Positions 47,144-55,758 of a stretch of 64,000 bases of DNA are shown here, piece by piece. Positions within the stretch are counted from its first letter, which is position 1. Each line of letters opens with the position of its first letter. The notes under the pieces were generated by a model, which worked only from the letters and a program-made list of their open reading frames with translations, had not been told where the DNA came from and did no database searches. Source of the stretch: CAZVRZ01 sp964629965 (lineage in GTDB: Bacteria; Chloroflexota; Anaerolineae; Anaerolineales; UBA4823). A program made the position numbers and the translations under genes. The DNA lies in assembly GCA_964629965.1 (NCBI GenBank), contig CAZVRZ010000001.1, forward strand, positions 1-64,000, written 5' to 3'.

Positions 47144-47605
47144 ATGAAGATTCGATCTGATGTAAACCAGGCGTTTTTAACGATTGGTTACCTGGCCTCC
47201 AGTATGGCTGAAGGCTCGGGGCGTTCGTTATGGCTGGGTATCAAAGAGCGGGCGCAATCCCTGGGAATCCGCCTGGTCACGTTTGCCGGGACTGAGTTGC
47301 ACGATCCGGAGCCATATTTTCACCATGCCAACCAGGTTTATGATTTAGTGGATTTTAACCAGTTGGATGGATTGATCGTTTGGTCATCCTCATTGGGGGG
47401 GTTTATCGGTGTGCAGAAAACATTGGATTTCTGCCGGCATTATTTCCCGTTACCCATGGTGGGAATTGGAGTACCCTTACCTGGCGTGCCGTCTATTCTG
47501 TTGGATAGTTATCAAGGCATGCGTGATATTATTTTGCACCTGGTGCAGGTACATGGCAAGAGAAGGATTGCATTTTTACGAGGCCCCGAAACCCACCGGG
47601 TTTAG
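47144..47605 (+). pseudogene. N-terminal part of a frame-disrupted LacI-type-sensor regulator
   Basis: Encodes 153 aa of a periplasmic-binding-protein-like (LacI/Peripla_BP_3) sugar sensor: TIGYLASSMAEGSGRSLWLG at the start, DGLIVWSSSLGG and GKRRIAFLRGPETH, then a premature TAG at 47603-47605. The missing second half of the domain continues in another frame directly downstream (LDNDPALISPPC). In LacI-like domains about 20-25 residues normally separate these two segments, so a short internal deletion that also shifts the frame is the simplest reading. No ribosome site is evident before the ATG. Either the gene is broken in this strain or the assembly is wrong here. Confidence 0.75.
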
Positions 47606-47619
47606 ATAATGATCCCGCT

Positions 47620-50600
47620 TTGATTTCTCCACCTTGCAATTGGTACGAAGATACGGCTGCTAGTGCGATGCGCGCTCTAGTAGAGGAACGTCATATTAAA
47701 TTTGATACTCTGGTAGCGGTGAACGATGAGTTGGCTTATGGCGCAATGGTGTATTTGCGTGAACGAGGTATGCGTTTGCCGCAAGATGTGGCCATCACTG
47801 GGTTTGATAACAGCCAATTCGGCAGAATGTGCACTCCGCCTCTGACGACTGTGCCCAATCGAATTCATGAACGCGGCAGTCAGGCAGTAGATATGCTCCT
47901 GGCGATGATCAATGGCGAAAAAATGTCCGATGTGGTCATGCTGCCCACATACGTTAAGGTACGCCAATCCTGCGGTTGCCGCGATCCATATATCGTTCAA
48001 ATCAACCGGCCGCCAGCTGAGCGCTTTCCAATATTGTCGGGACCAGATGTAAAAGAACAACGTGACAAATTGTACGCAACCATCATTGCAGAGTTGCAGC
48101 ATACTGGCATACAAGAGAATTCTCCTCATTGGCCTGCAGTCATGTTGAAGGCGCTTGAAACCAGCCTGGACAATTGCTCGGAAGAACCATTTCTAACAGA
48201 AACTCAGAAGTTATTATTGCTGGCAAATGCAAGTGGTTCTGAGTTAAGAGAGTGGCATGCTGCCTTGAGCGAATTACGGCGTTGGATTATTCCTTTCGAA
48301 CAAGATCAGCCTGAGCGCCTGGAGCGCGCTGATAGATTGCTTCACCAGGCCCGGGTAATGATCGGTGAAACGGCAGCCCGCGCTCAGGCCAGCCAGGAGT
48401 GGCTGCGTGGGCGCCAGTTGAACAACCTTTTACAGCTACGCCAATCAATCTCGGCAGCCGAAACGTTGGATGACCTGATGGATATTTTGGCGCATGATCT
48501 GCCTCAGTTGGGTATCGCTTATTGCTGCCTGGCGCTTTATCTGGATGGAACTCACCCCTCGGATGGCGGCGCCCGCTTGGTTCTGGCAATACAAAATAAT
48601 CTCCGTATGCCCGAGCAAGAAGGAGAGGTTTACGCTCCCTCGGTAAAACTGGTGCCACCTGCCTGGTTTAATATGCCGGGGGTTTTCAATCTGGTCATCC
48701 ACCCTTTAAATATTGGCGTAGAACAGCTTGGTTTTCTTGTTGTGGATGCCAATATATACGAATCGTCTAGTCACGAAGTATTACGCGAACAAATCAGCAC
48801 AGCATTAAAAAACGTTCTCTTGATCGAACAAAATAAACAACTATATTTGCAAGCTCGTGAGAGTCAACTCTTGGCTGAAGAAGCGAATTCATTGAAAAGT
48901 CGTTTCCTCTCAATGGTTAGCCATGAATTGCTTACTCCGATCGTTCTGCTGGTTGGTCTGAGTGAAATGATATTGCGTGAAGGTGTGGAGGTAAAACGCT
49001 CAGGACGGGATGACTCTCGCCCGCCGCTGCCAGAATTCTACCGCCAGGATCTTACGCGTATCCATGCCAGTGCTCAACAGTTGGGCAGCCTGGTACGGGA
49101 TGTGCTTGACCTGGCGCGCAGCCAATTGGATCAGCTTACTTTGATCAAAAAACCTATATACCTGGCCGATGTGCTCAAGCCGATCGAGCTTGTCAGCGAA
49201 CAGTTAGCGTATAGTAAAGGCCTGGAGTGGCAGGTGAGCATCCCCGATGATCTGCCCCGCGTGATGGGAGATGCGTCTCGGCTGCAACAGGTGGTGATGA
49301 ACCTGGTTAGCAACGCGGTCAAATTCACCGCTCAAGGTTTTGTGAGATTAAGTGTCGGTGAAAACGAAGGAATTATAACTGTAGCGGTTATCGATACTGG
49401 TTTGAGTGTGCCGCTTCCTGAGCAAAAGGTCATATTTGATGAGTTTCGCCAATCCGAGCGTACAGTGGCGCGTGGTTTTGGTGGATTAGGGATTGGGTTG
49501 GCGATCTGTCGCCAGATCGTTGAAATGCATGGCGGTTTGATCGGCGTGCAATCCTCCGGTGAAGAAAATTCTGGTTCAACCTTCTATTTTACTTTACCGG
49601 CATTGCCTGATATCCCTGAGCAGATTCAAGATACATCCCAATTGGTTCTGATTCTGACTGAGCAGGCCAAAGACGATCTTTTGCAACAGTACCTGGAACA
49701 GCAGGGCTTTGAAGCTCAAATCCTGGATATTATCCAAAATCCTGATTGGATGGATCGAATCTCGAGCTCACAGTCTGGCAAGATATTGAACGAGAAGCCG
49801 GCAGTGCTGGTTTTGGATCTGCCGGCAGCCAGGCGAAGTTGGGAGATCATGGATGCTCTTAAAAAGCAGCCTGCCACACAAGATATTCCCATCATTCTTT
49901 ATTCGCTTCTTCAGGAACAAGATGGCGGTTCAATGCTGTCGCTTGATTACCTGGCGAAACCTGTTGCAGCAGCCAATCTTTCCCAGGCTTTGCAGAGATA
50001 TGGCCTCCTCTCAAATCAAGGTTGGCTCGATAGCGATCAGCGTACTGTGTTGATTGTTGATGATGATCCTGAAATACTGAACCTGCACACTCGTCTATTG
50101 GAGGAGCATATACCATCCTGCCAGATTCAACGTGCCAGCAATGGCCGTGAGGCTTTGGAACGTATGCAAACTAACCAACCGGCATTGGTCTTGTTGGATT
50201 TGGCGATGCCAGAATTGGATGGTATGGCAGTACTCAAGGCGATGCAGGAAGACAAGCGATTGCGAGGCATTCCAGTCATTGTTATGACTGCTCAGCAGTT
50301 AAGCCAGGATGAAATGGCGCGCCTGAACCAGGGCGTGGTAGCAGTTCTTTCCAAGGGCGTTTTTACTATCGAAGAAACTCTAGCTCAAATTGAACAAGCC
50401 CTTGCCCATACGAAGCGTTTAGGGTCCGATGCGCAGCGTCTTGTTCGCAAGGTGATGGCTTATATTCACGAGCATTACGACCAAACTGTGAATCGCCATG
50501 AATTGGCAAACAATGCTGGTGTCAGTGAGCGGCACTTAAACCGGTGCTTTTTACAAGAGACCGGTATGACTCCGCTAACATATTTGAACCGTTATCGTAT

Positions 50601-50754
50601 CCAACGGGCTCGGGAGTTATTAGAACAAGGGCAGTTGAGTATTACTGAAATCATGGGCCGGGTGGGATTTTCAGAAAGCAGTCATTTTACACGTGTTTTT
50701 CGGCGCGAAGTAGGGATCATCCCCAGCGCCTATAAGCGGGGAGATCGTCCTTAA
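47620..50754 (+). CDS. main part of the hybrid regulator: LacI-type sensor (C-half), histidine kinase, receivers, AraC HTH
   Basis: 1044 codons from TTG 47620 (ATG 47668 is an alternative). Residues ~1-130 complete the sugar-binding sensor (VAVNDELAYGAM, DVAITGFDNSQFG). GAF-like region ~270-400; HisKA with His near 436 (SMVSHELLTPIVLL); HATPase (VMNLVSNAVKFTA; GLGIGLAICRQ). A degenerate receiver-like region (~670-790) is followed by a canonical receiver (VLIVDDDPEI; phospho-Asp in LVLLDLAMPELDG). The C-terminal AraC HTH pair (HELANNAGVSERHLNRCF; SITEIMGRVGFSESSHFTR) ends it. One polypeptide thus combines sugar sensing, phosphorelay and DNA binding, like the hybrid two-component systems of polysaccharide loci. 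Frame disrupted from its N-terminal part. Confidence 0.85.
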   Translation: MISPPCNWYEDTAASAMRALVEERHIKFDTLVAVNDELAYGAMVYLRERGMRLPQDVAITGFDNSQFGRMCTPPLTTVPNRIHERGSQAVDMLLAMINGEKMSDVVMLPTYVKVRQSCGCRDPYIVQINRPPAERFPILSGPDVKEQRDKLYATIIAELQHTGIQENSPHWPAVMLKALETSLDNCSEEPFLTETQKLLLLANASGSELREWHAALSELRRWIIPFEQDQPERLERADRLLHQARVMIGETAARAQASQEWLRGRQLNNLLQLRQSISAAETLDDLMDILAHDLPQLGIAYCCLALYLDGTHPSDGGARLVLAIQNNLRMPEQEGEVYAPSVKLVPPAWFNMPGVFNLVIHPLNIGVEQLGFLVVDANIYESSSHEVLREQISTALKNVLLIEQNKQLYLQARESQLLAEEANSLKSRFLSMVSHELLTPIVLLVGLSEMILREGVEVKRSGRDDSRPPLPEFYRQDLTRIHASAQQLGSLVRDVLDLARSQLDQLTLIKKPIYLADVLKPIELVSEQLAYSKGLEWQVSIPDDLPRVMGDASRLQQVVMNLVSNAVKFTAQGFVRLSVGENEGIITVAVIDTGLSVPLPEQKVIFDEFRQSERTVARGFGGLGIGLAICRQIVEMHGGLIGVQSSGEENSGSTFYFTLPALPDIPEQIQDTSQLVLILTEQAKDDLLQQYLEQQGFEAQILDIIQNPDWMDRISSSQSGKILNEKPAVLVLDLPAARRSWEIMDALKKQPATQDIPIILYSLLQEQDGGSMLSLDYLAKPVAAANLSQALQRYGLLSNQGWLDSDQRTVLIVDDDPEILNLHTRLLEEHIPSCQIQRASNGREALERMQTNQPALVLLDLAMPELDGMAVLKAMQEDKRLRGIPVIVMTAQQLSQDEMARLNQGVVAVLSKGVFTIEETLAQIEQALAHTKRLGSDAQRLVRKVMAYIHEHYDQTVNRHELANNAGVSERHLNRCFLQETGMTPLTYLNRYRIQRARELLEQGQLSITEIMGRVGFSESSHFTRVFRREVGIIPSAYKRGDRP

Positions 50755-50759
50755 CCGTT

Positions 50760-50799
50760 TTTGTCTCAAATGGACAAGCGTTTGTCCCAATCGGACAAG
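50760..50799 (+). promoter_or_regulatory. AraC-type tandem half-sites (putative operator)
   Basis: Two 17-bp elements TTGTC-N7-GACAA at 50761-50777 and 50782-50798, separated by 4 bp, centres 21 bp apart. Aligned as direct repeats, 50760-50778 and 50781-50799 match at 16 of 19 positions. A 17-bp half-site with 4-bp spacing is the geometry of AraC bound to adjacent half-sites. It sits between an AraC-HTH gene and the transporter operon. Confidence 0.65.
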
Positions 50800-50825
50800 A
50801 TTCAATAGGGGGAAAAGCATATGAT
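50797..50825 (+). promoter_or_regulatory. activator-type leaderless promoter of the transporter operon
   Basis: TATGAT (50820-50825) lies six bases before ATG 50832. The -35 position at 17-bp spacing is AAGATT (50797-50802), far from consensus, and overlaps the downstream half-site by two bases, as expected for a class II activated promoter. Confidence 0.5.
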
Positions 50826-50831
50826 TAGTTT

Positions 50832-51197
50832 ATGCTCCAAACTATCTTGATTGGTGCCACTGATCCTAACATAATTTACCTTTTGCAGCGTTATGCGGAG
50901 GAAAGTGGTTTTCGGACGATACGCTGTGGTTATGAAAAAGACATGTTGCAGCTTGCCAGGCAAGAAAAACCTGTGCTGATTGTTATGCAAATAGAGCCAT
51001 ATGATACTGCCTGGCGTAACTCTTTAAAGATCTTAAAGGCAGACCCTGCCGCCGGTTCTATCCCTATCTTAGCGTATTCTTATTATGATGAAATACTCTG
51101 TGACCATGAAGATGGAATAGCAGGGTATCTGCAAAAATCGGTTCTGTACAGCGATTTTGTAGCCGCGCTGGAACAGGCTGGGATAAATATTGAGTGA
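50832..51197 (+). CDS. stand-alone pseudo-receiver protein
   Basis: A 121-aa protein with the length and alternating pattern of a CheY-like receiver (LIGATDPNIIYLLQRYAEES; SIPILAYSYYDE; GYLQKSVLYSDF). The phospho-acceptor Asp is missing: the expected position reads VIVMQIEPYD-like LIVMQIEP. So it probably does not take phosphate in the usual way and may act as a protein-interaction module. First gene of the transporter operon, overlapping or abutting the ATPase gene. Confidence 0.65.
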   Translation: MLQTILIGATDPNIIYLLQRYAEESGFRTIRCGYEKDMLQLARQEKPVLIVMQIEPYDTAWRNSLKILKADPAAGSIPILAYSYYDEILCDHEDGIAGYLQKSVLYSDFVAALEQAGINIE

Positions 51198-51237
51198 TCA
51201 AGACGAACAGCAATATATCAATGGTAAGGTGCCCGTT

Positions 51238-52284
51238 ATGAATCCTGAAACCAACAATGGCCAAACCTACTTGCTTGAGGTGAATAATCTCAAAAAGCAT
51301 TTCCCAATTCATAAAGGCTTCATTATTTCTAAAGTTATTGGGAATGTCAAGGCAGTGGATGATGTCAGTTTTTATATTTATCCTGGCGAAACCCTGGGAT
51401 TGGTGGGTGAGAGTGGCTGTGGAAAGACGACTACCGGGCGCCTGATCATGCGCGCCTACGATGTTACCAGTGGAGAAATCTGGTTCAACGATTGCAAGCT
51501 TGGCAGGGTGAATGTGCCAGATCTGGACAAGCATCAGACCCAACAAATTCGGATGAATATGCAGATGATCTTTCAGGATCCCTACTCCTCATTAAATCCG
51601 CGCATGACTCTCATGCAAATTGTGGGTGAACCATTGGTGGTGAATCATGTGGCAAAAGATAAGGAATTGCAGGAACGCGTGGCAGAGCTTTTACGCGTGG
51701 TTGGTTTGCGCCCAGAATATATGACGCGCTATCCGCACGCCTTTTCTGGTGGGCAGCGCCAGCGTATTGGTGTAGCACGTGCTCTTGCCTTGAATCCGCA
51801 GTTGGTGGTGTGTGATGAGCCGGTCAGCGCGCTGGATGTCTCTGTCCAGGCTCAAACCATCAATCTTTTGCAAGATTTACAATCCCAATTCAATCTGACT
51901 TACCTGTTCATTTCGCACGACCTGAGTGTGGTGGAACATATCAGTGATCGAGTAGTCGTGATGTACGTAGGTAAGTTGGTAGAACACGCTCGGACAGAAG
52001 AAATTTTTTACAATCCTAAGCATCCCTATACCGAGGCTTTACTCTCGGCGGTTCCACGGCCTGACCCGCGCCAGCGAAGCGCGCCGATAATTTTGCAAGG
52101 CGATGTAGCCGATCCAGCTAATCCGCCCAGCGGGTGTTATTTCCATCCACGATGCCGCTATTGCCTCGATGTATGCAAAAATGAGGCGCCTCAGTTACGC
52201 GAGGTTTCGGCTGGGCACTTTGTCAGCTGTCACCGTGCCGATGAACTCACATTGACCGGCGTTCCCGAAGCGGCTGCCACTTAG
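51238..52284 (+). CDS. oligopeptide/oligosaccharide ABC transporter ATPase (OppF-like)
   Basis: About 348 aa. Walker A GESGCGKTT, signature FSGGQRQRIGVARALALN, Walker B LVVCDEPVSALD, and the C-terminal oligopeptide/dipeptide region with a CxxxxC-type cluster (GCYFHPRCRYCLDVC) that can bind an Fe-S cluster in this family. ATG 51238 is preferred because AAGGTG lies six bases upstream; an in-frame TTG at 51190 overlaps the pseudo-receiver gene. Forms the ATPase pair with the OppD-like protein at 56.9 kb. The regulatory and GH67 context suggests uptake of xylan-derived acidic oligosaccharides, although peptides remain possible. Confidence 0.9.
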   Translation: MNPETNNGQTYLLEVNNLKKHFPIHKGFIISKVIGNVKAVDDVSFYIYPGETLGLVGESGCGKTTTGRLIMRAYDVTSGEIWFNDCKLGRVNVPDLDKHQTQQIRMNMQMIFQDPYSSLNPRMTLMQIVGEPLVVNHVAKDKELQERVAELLRVVGLRPEYMTRYPHAFSGGQRQRIGVARALALNPQLVVCDEPVSALDVSVQAQTINLLQDLQSQFNLTYLFISHDLSVVEHISDRVVVMYVGKLVEHARTEEIFYNPKHPYTEALLSAVPRPDPRQRSAPIILQGDVADPANPPSGCYFHPRCRYCLDVCKNEAPQLREVSAGHFVSCHRADELTLTGVPEAAAT

Positions 52285-52320
52285 AGATTTATAGCTGCGG
52301 TGTGGTTGCATAAGAATTTA

Positions 52321-52348
52321 TTGAAACATAGATGCAGTCCTGTTTAAT
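52321..52348 (+). promoter_or_regulatory. promoter before the substrate-binding protein gene
   Basis: TTGAAA (52321-52326), 16-bp spacer, TTTAAT (52343-52348), about 115 nt before ATG 52463. It could give the binding protein extra transcription relative to the rest of the operon. Confidence 0.4.
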
Positions 52349-52462
52349 GTGCCTTTTCGGAGAAAGGAGATGTGTAAGAGAACCTGATAAACATGATATT
52401 TGAGCTACGATCTATTCTTTCTGATGAACAACCTGATTTACTAACAAAAGGAGAAAAGAAAT

Positions 52463-54565
52463 ATGGAAAGCAAACGACCGTTAACCCGGCGTGAATTTTT
52501 GAAGGCTACCGCACTGGCCGCCGCCAGCGCAGCACTGGCTGCCTGCACCAGCGCGACTGAAGCTCCAGTTCAAGCCCCAACTCAAGCTCCAACCAAAGCT
52601 CCAGAAGTTGCTAAGCCTACTAATACCACTGCTCCAAAGCCAACAGTTACCAAAGCTGCCGAAGATGCTGCTGCGGCGCCCACCGAGGTTCCGCCAACCG
52701 CCTTACCCGAACCGGCTTTCTTGGAGCCAACCATGCTGGCTCCCTTAGTGAAGGAAGGTAAGCTGCCTCCGGTTGAGGAACGTCTTCCGAAGAATCCCTG
52801 GGTGGCCCCGGTGTTAGAATCGAATGGCAAGTCCGGCGGCATCATTCGCCGTGCCTTTACTGGCCCAGGTGATAAATGGGGTATGTCCAAGCTGTGCGAT
52901 CGCGGTATGGTTTGGTTTGACCTGGATCTTGTCATGCGCCCTCGCCTGTGCGAGTCTTGGGAAGTAAACGAAGATGGTTCGGAATATACTTTCCATCTCC
53001 GCCAGGGTACGAAGTGGTCTGATGGCGTAGAGTTCACCACCAAAGATATTCAATTCTGGTATGACCATGTGATCTCCAACAAGACTCTTTTCCCCGTGAT
53101 GGATGGGAAATGGTACACCCTGGATGATGCTGGCGAGCAGGTGGTCATGGAGTTGATTATCCCAGATGACTATACCTTTACCTTCAAATATGCCCATCCC
53201 AAGCCGTTGTTGATCTACGTGATCGGTCGCGAAGGTATTGGAGTTCCCTCTCATTACATAAAACAGTGGATTTCCGATACGGCGGATGATCCCGCTAAAT
53301 TGGAAGAGGCAGTTAAGGCTGCTGGTTTTGAATCATGGGACAAATACTTTATCGATAATCGCCGCTTCTTCTTCTGGAATCCCGAACTGCCCTCACTTGG
53401 GCCTTGGGTTGCCAAGAATGATTTAAATGCTGAGAAGTGGATCATAGAGCGTAACCCCTACTTCCCGGGTGTTGATTCAGACGGTATGCAGCTGCCATAT
53501 GTTGACGGTGTTCATAGCCGTTTGTTCTCAGATGCCCAGGTCTTTAGCCTGTGGATGGCCAATGGCGAGATCGATTTTCAAGCTCGCCGTGTACAGGTCG
53601 GTGACTATACATACCTGAAGGAAAGTGAAGAGACTGGCGACTATTCCGTTGTCGTGTGCCCGGCCGCCAAGCATATGGTGGTTGTGCTCAACCAGGCCAG
53701 CAAGAACGAAAAGCTGCGCCAATTCTTCATGAATCGCGACGTGCGTATTGCCCTCTCGCTGGCAATTAACCGCGAGGGCATCAATGAATTGAACTATCTT
53801 GGCTTGGGCACGCCGCGTCAATATAGCCCGCTGACTCAGTCGCCGCAGTATTATGAGAAGCTATCCAATGCCTATATCGATTATTATCCTGCCAAAGCCA
53901 AAGAAATGTTGGATGCTGCAGGATATACTGCCAAGGATGCGGAAGGCTTCCGTAAGTATGGGGATGCGGAGGATGACGAAACCATCTTCTTTGTGTTAGA
54001 AGGTACCTTTGGTGCCGGTACATCAGATGAAGATGCCGGTCAGCAGATCGTGAAGATGTTCAAATCTGTTGGTGTTAAGTGCGAATACAAATTTGTCGAG
54101 CAGACCCTTTACAATCAGCATTACACATCCAACGATATGGATGCTGCCTGGACTTTTGCTGACCGCACCGTTGTGCCTCTGGCTGCAGAAGGTCTTATCT
54201 TCCGTGGCGTAGCGAGCGATCGTCCCTTCATCGATGCCTACAACAAATTCCTCGATGATCCCAATAACCCGATTGCCATTGAGCCTCCCGCAGATCACTA
54301 TGTTCGCAAGCTCCATGACCTCTGGGAGCAGATCATTGTTCAGGGCAATCCTGATACGCAGAATGAACTCTTCCGGCAGATGTTGGATATCTGGGCTGAG
54401 GAGCTGCCGATGATCGGTGTGGTGGGTGAACTTCCCGCATTGACTGTTGTTAAGAATGGGCTCAAGAATTTTGCCTCAAGCCCCAATGACGACACTACCT
54501 GTGATGAGTATGTTCGCAACCCCGAAACCCTCTTTTGGGAGAAACCCGAAGAGCACCAGAGCTAG
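52463..54565 (+). CDS. ABC transporter substrate-binding lipoprotein (SBP_bac_5 family)
   Basis: A 700-aa extracytoplasmic solute-binding protein. Starts with LTRREFLKATALAAASAALA and lipobox ALAAC (Cys28), a Tat-like lipoprotein signal; then an Ala/Thr/Pro-rich tether (~30-85). The SBP family 5 body follows (FHLRQGTKWSDGVEFTTKDI near 175-195, NREGINELNYLG). At ~600 residues the body is longer than classic OppA. Perfect AAAGGAG ribosome site. Family 5 binds oligopeptides, and in several thermophiles and anaerobes oligosaccharides. Preceded by its own promoter and followed by a strong hairpin. Confidence 0.92.
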   Translation: MESKRPLTRREFLKATALAAASAALAACTSATEAPVQAPTQAPTKAPEVAKPTNTTAPKPTVTKAAEDAAAAPTEVPPTALPEPAFLEPTMLAPLVKEGKLPPVEERLPKNPWVAPVLESNGKSGGIIRRAFTGPGDKWGMSKLCDRGMVWFDLDLVMRPRLCESWEVNEDGSEYTFHLRQGTKWSDGVEFTTKDIQFWYDHVISNKTLFPVMDGKWYTLDDAGEQVVMELIIPDDYTFTFKYAHPKPLLIYVIGREGIGVPSHYIKQWISDTADDPAKLEEAVKAAGFESWDKYFIDNRRFFFWNPELPSLGPWVAKNDLNAEKWIIERNPYFPGVDSDGMQLPYVDGVHSRLFSDAQVFSLWMANGEIDFQARRVQVGDYTYLKESEETGDYSVVVCPAAKHMVVVLNQASKNEKLRQFFMNRDVRIALSLAINREGINELNYLGLGTPRQYSPLTQSPQYYEKLSNAYIDYYPAKAKEMLDAAGYTAKDAEGFRKYGDAEDDETIFFVLEGTFGAGTSDEDAGQQIVKMFKSVGVKCEYKFVEQTLYNQHYTSNDMDAAWTFADRTVVPLAAEGLIFRGVASDRPFIDAYNKFLDDPNNPIAIEPPADHYVRKLHDLWEQIIVQGNPDTQNELFRQMLDIWAEELPMIGVVGELPALTVVKNGLKNFASSPNDDTTCDEYVRNPETLFWEKPEEHQS

Positions 54566-54585
54566 TTTCTTCTTTTTCAATCAGT

Positions 54586-54615
54586 TTCCCCCTTCCCTGT
54601 CAGGGGAAGGGGGAA
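54586..54615 (+). repeat. strong intercistronic hairpin
   Basis: TTCCCCCTTCCC (54586-54597) pairs with GGGAAGGGGGAA (54604-54615), 6-nt loop. No T tract follows. It lies 20 nt after the stop of the binding-protein gene and before the permease genes, where such hairpins often protect the upstream mRNA from 3' decay. Confidence 0.75.
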
Positions 54616-54693
54616 GCCTCCAAGGGTATAACCATTACCCCAGGATGAAGCGTTTGTAGTTGTAGTTCGTAAAAGCAATCTCGGAGGTAATCC

Positions 54694-55680
54694 ATGCTTT
54701 CATACATCCTGCGCAGAGTAGGGATCATGATTCCCACCCTTATTCTGATCTCAATCATTACTTTTCTTATCATCTTGCTTCCACCGGGAGATTTTCTTTC
54801 TTCCTACGCTGCAAGCTTGCGCGCACAGGGAGAAGTGATCGATGAAGCGGAAATGGAGGTCATGCGGGAACGTTATGGTTTGAACCAGCCTGTTTATGTT
54901 CAGTATGGTAAGTGGGTCTGGGGGATTATCTCGCGAGGTGATTGGGGACAGTCGATGTCATTGCAGAAACCGGTGAAAGAATTAATCTGGGAACGCATGA
55001 CGCTTTCGATGGTGCTTTCTGTTATTTCTTTACTGGTCGGTTGGTTTGTCGCCATACCTTTGGGGGTTTATTCTGCCACACACCAGTATTCGATCATCGA
55101 CTACTTTGTAACATTCATTAGCTTTGTGGGTATCGGTACGCCCGGTTTCTTATTAGCATTGGTCGTAATGTATGTTGCTATGAATTATATGGGCTTAAGC
55201 GTGGGGGGGTTATTCTCAGACGCATATATCATGGCGCCCTGGTCGCTAGATAAGGTTGTTGATTTGCTCAAACACCTGTGGATGCCGGTTTTGATCCTGG
55301 CTTTCAACGGCACGGCCGGTGGATTGCGTACCACGCGTGCCAATTTATTGGATGAGTTGAATAAGCCATATGTTGAGACTGCTCGTTCAAAGGGCTTAAA
55401 AGAATCGCGCGTCATCTGGAAGTACCCGGTACGGGTAGCGCTTAATCCTTTCTTTAGCACGGTAGGATGGGAGTTGGCGAATCTGATCTCGGGCGCTACC
55501 TTACTTTCGATCGTGCTCAACCTGCAGACAGAAGGTCCGATGTTATTGAGCGCACTCACTGCCCAAGATATGTACCTGGCAGGCAGTTTCTTGTTCTTGC
55601 TCAGTGTTCTAACCGTTATTGGCACACTGCTGTCTGATATTCTATTAGCGTGGGTAGATCCGCGCATTCGTATGACGTAA
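54694..55680 (+). CDS. ABC transporter permease (OppB-like)
   Basis: A 328-aa permease with about six transmembrane helices, the first at residues 10-30 (MLSYILRRVGIMIPTLILIS start typical of OppB/DppB). The cytoplasmic EAA loop, which contacts the ATPases, is seen at ~220-240 (PYVETARSKGLKESRVIWKY). GGAGGT lies six bases before the ATG. Pairs with the OppC-like permease downstream. Confidence 0.93.
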   Translation: MLSYILRRVGIMIPTLILISIITFLIILLPPGDFLSSYAASLRAQGEVIDEAEMEVMRERYGLNQPVYVQYGKWVWGIISRGDWGQSMSLQKPVKELIWERMTLSMVLSVISLLVGWFVAIPLGVYSATHQYSIIDYFVTFISFVGIGTPGFLLALVVMYVAMNYMGLSVGGLFSDAYIMAPWSLDKVVDLLKHLWMPVLILAFNGTAGGLRTTRANLLDELNKPYVETARSKGLKESRVIWKYPVRVALNPFFSTVGWELANLISGATLLSIVLNLQTEGPMLLSALTAQDMYLAGSFLFLLSVLTVIGTLLSDILLAWVDPRIRMT

Positions 55681-55758
55681 GGGAGATGAAAGCCCCCGGG
55701 TTGGTTCTGTGAATAAGTTATCTTTCTTTTTATAATTTGTTTTCTGACGTGAGGTATC

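Noticed and set aside
52393..52494. 33-residue frame overlapping the start of the binding-protein gene as a leader peptide
   Set aside because: No good ribosome site; its end lies within the real gene in another frame and its composition is unremarkable.
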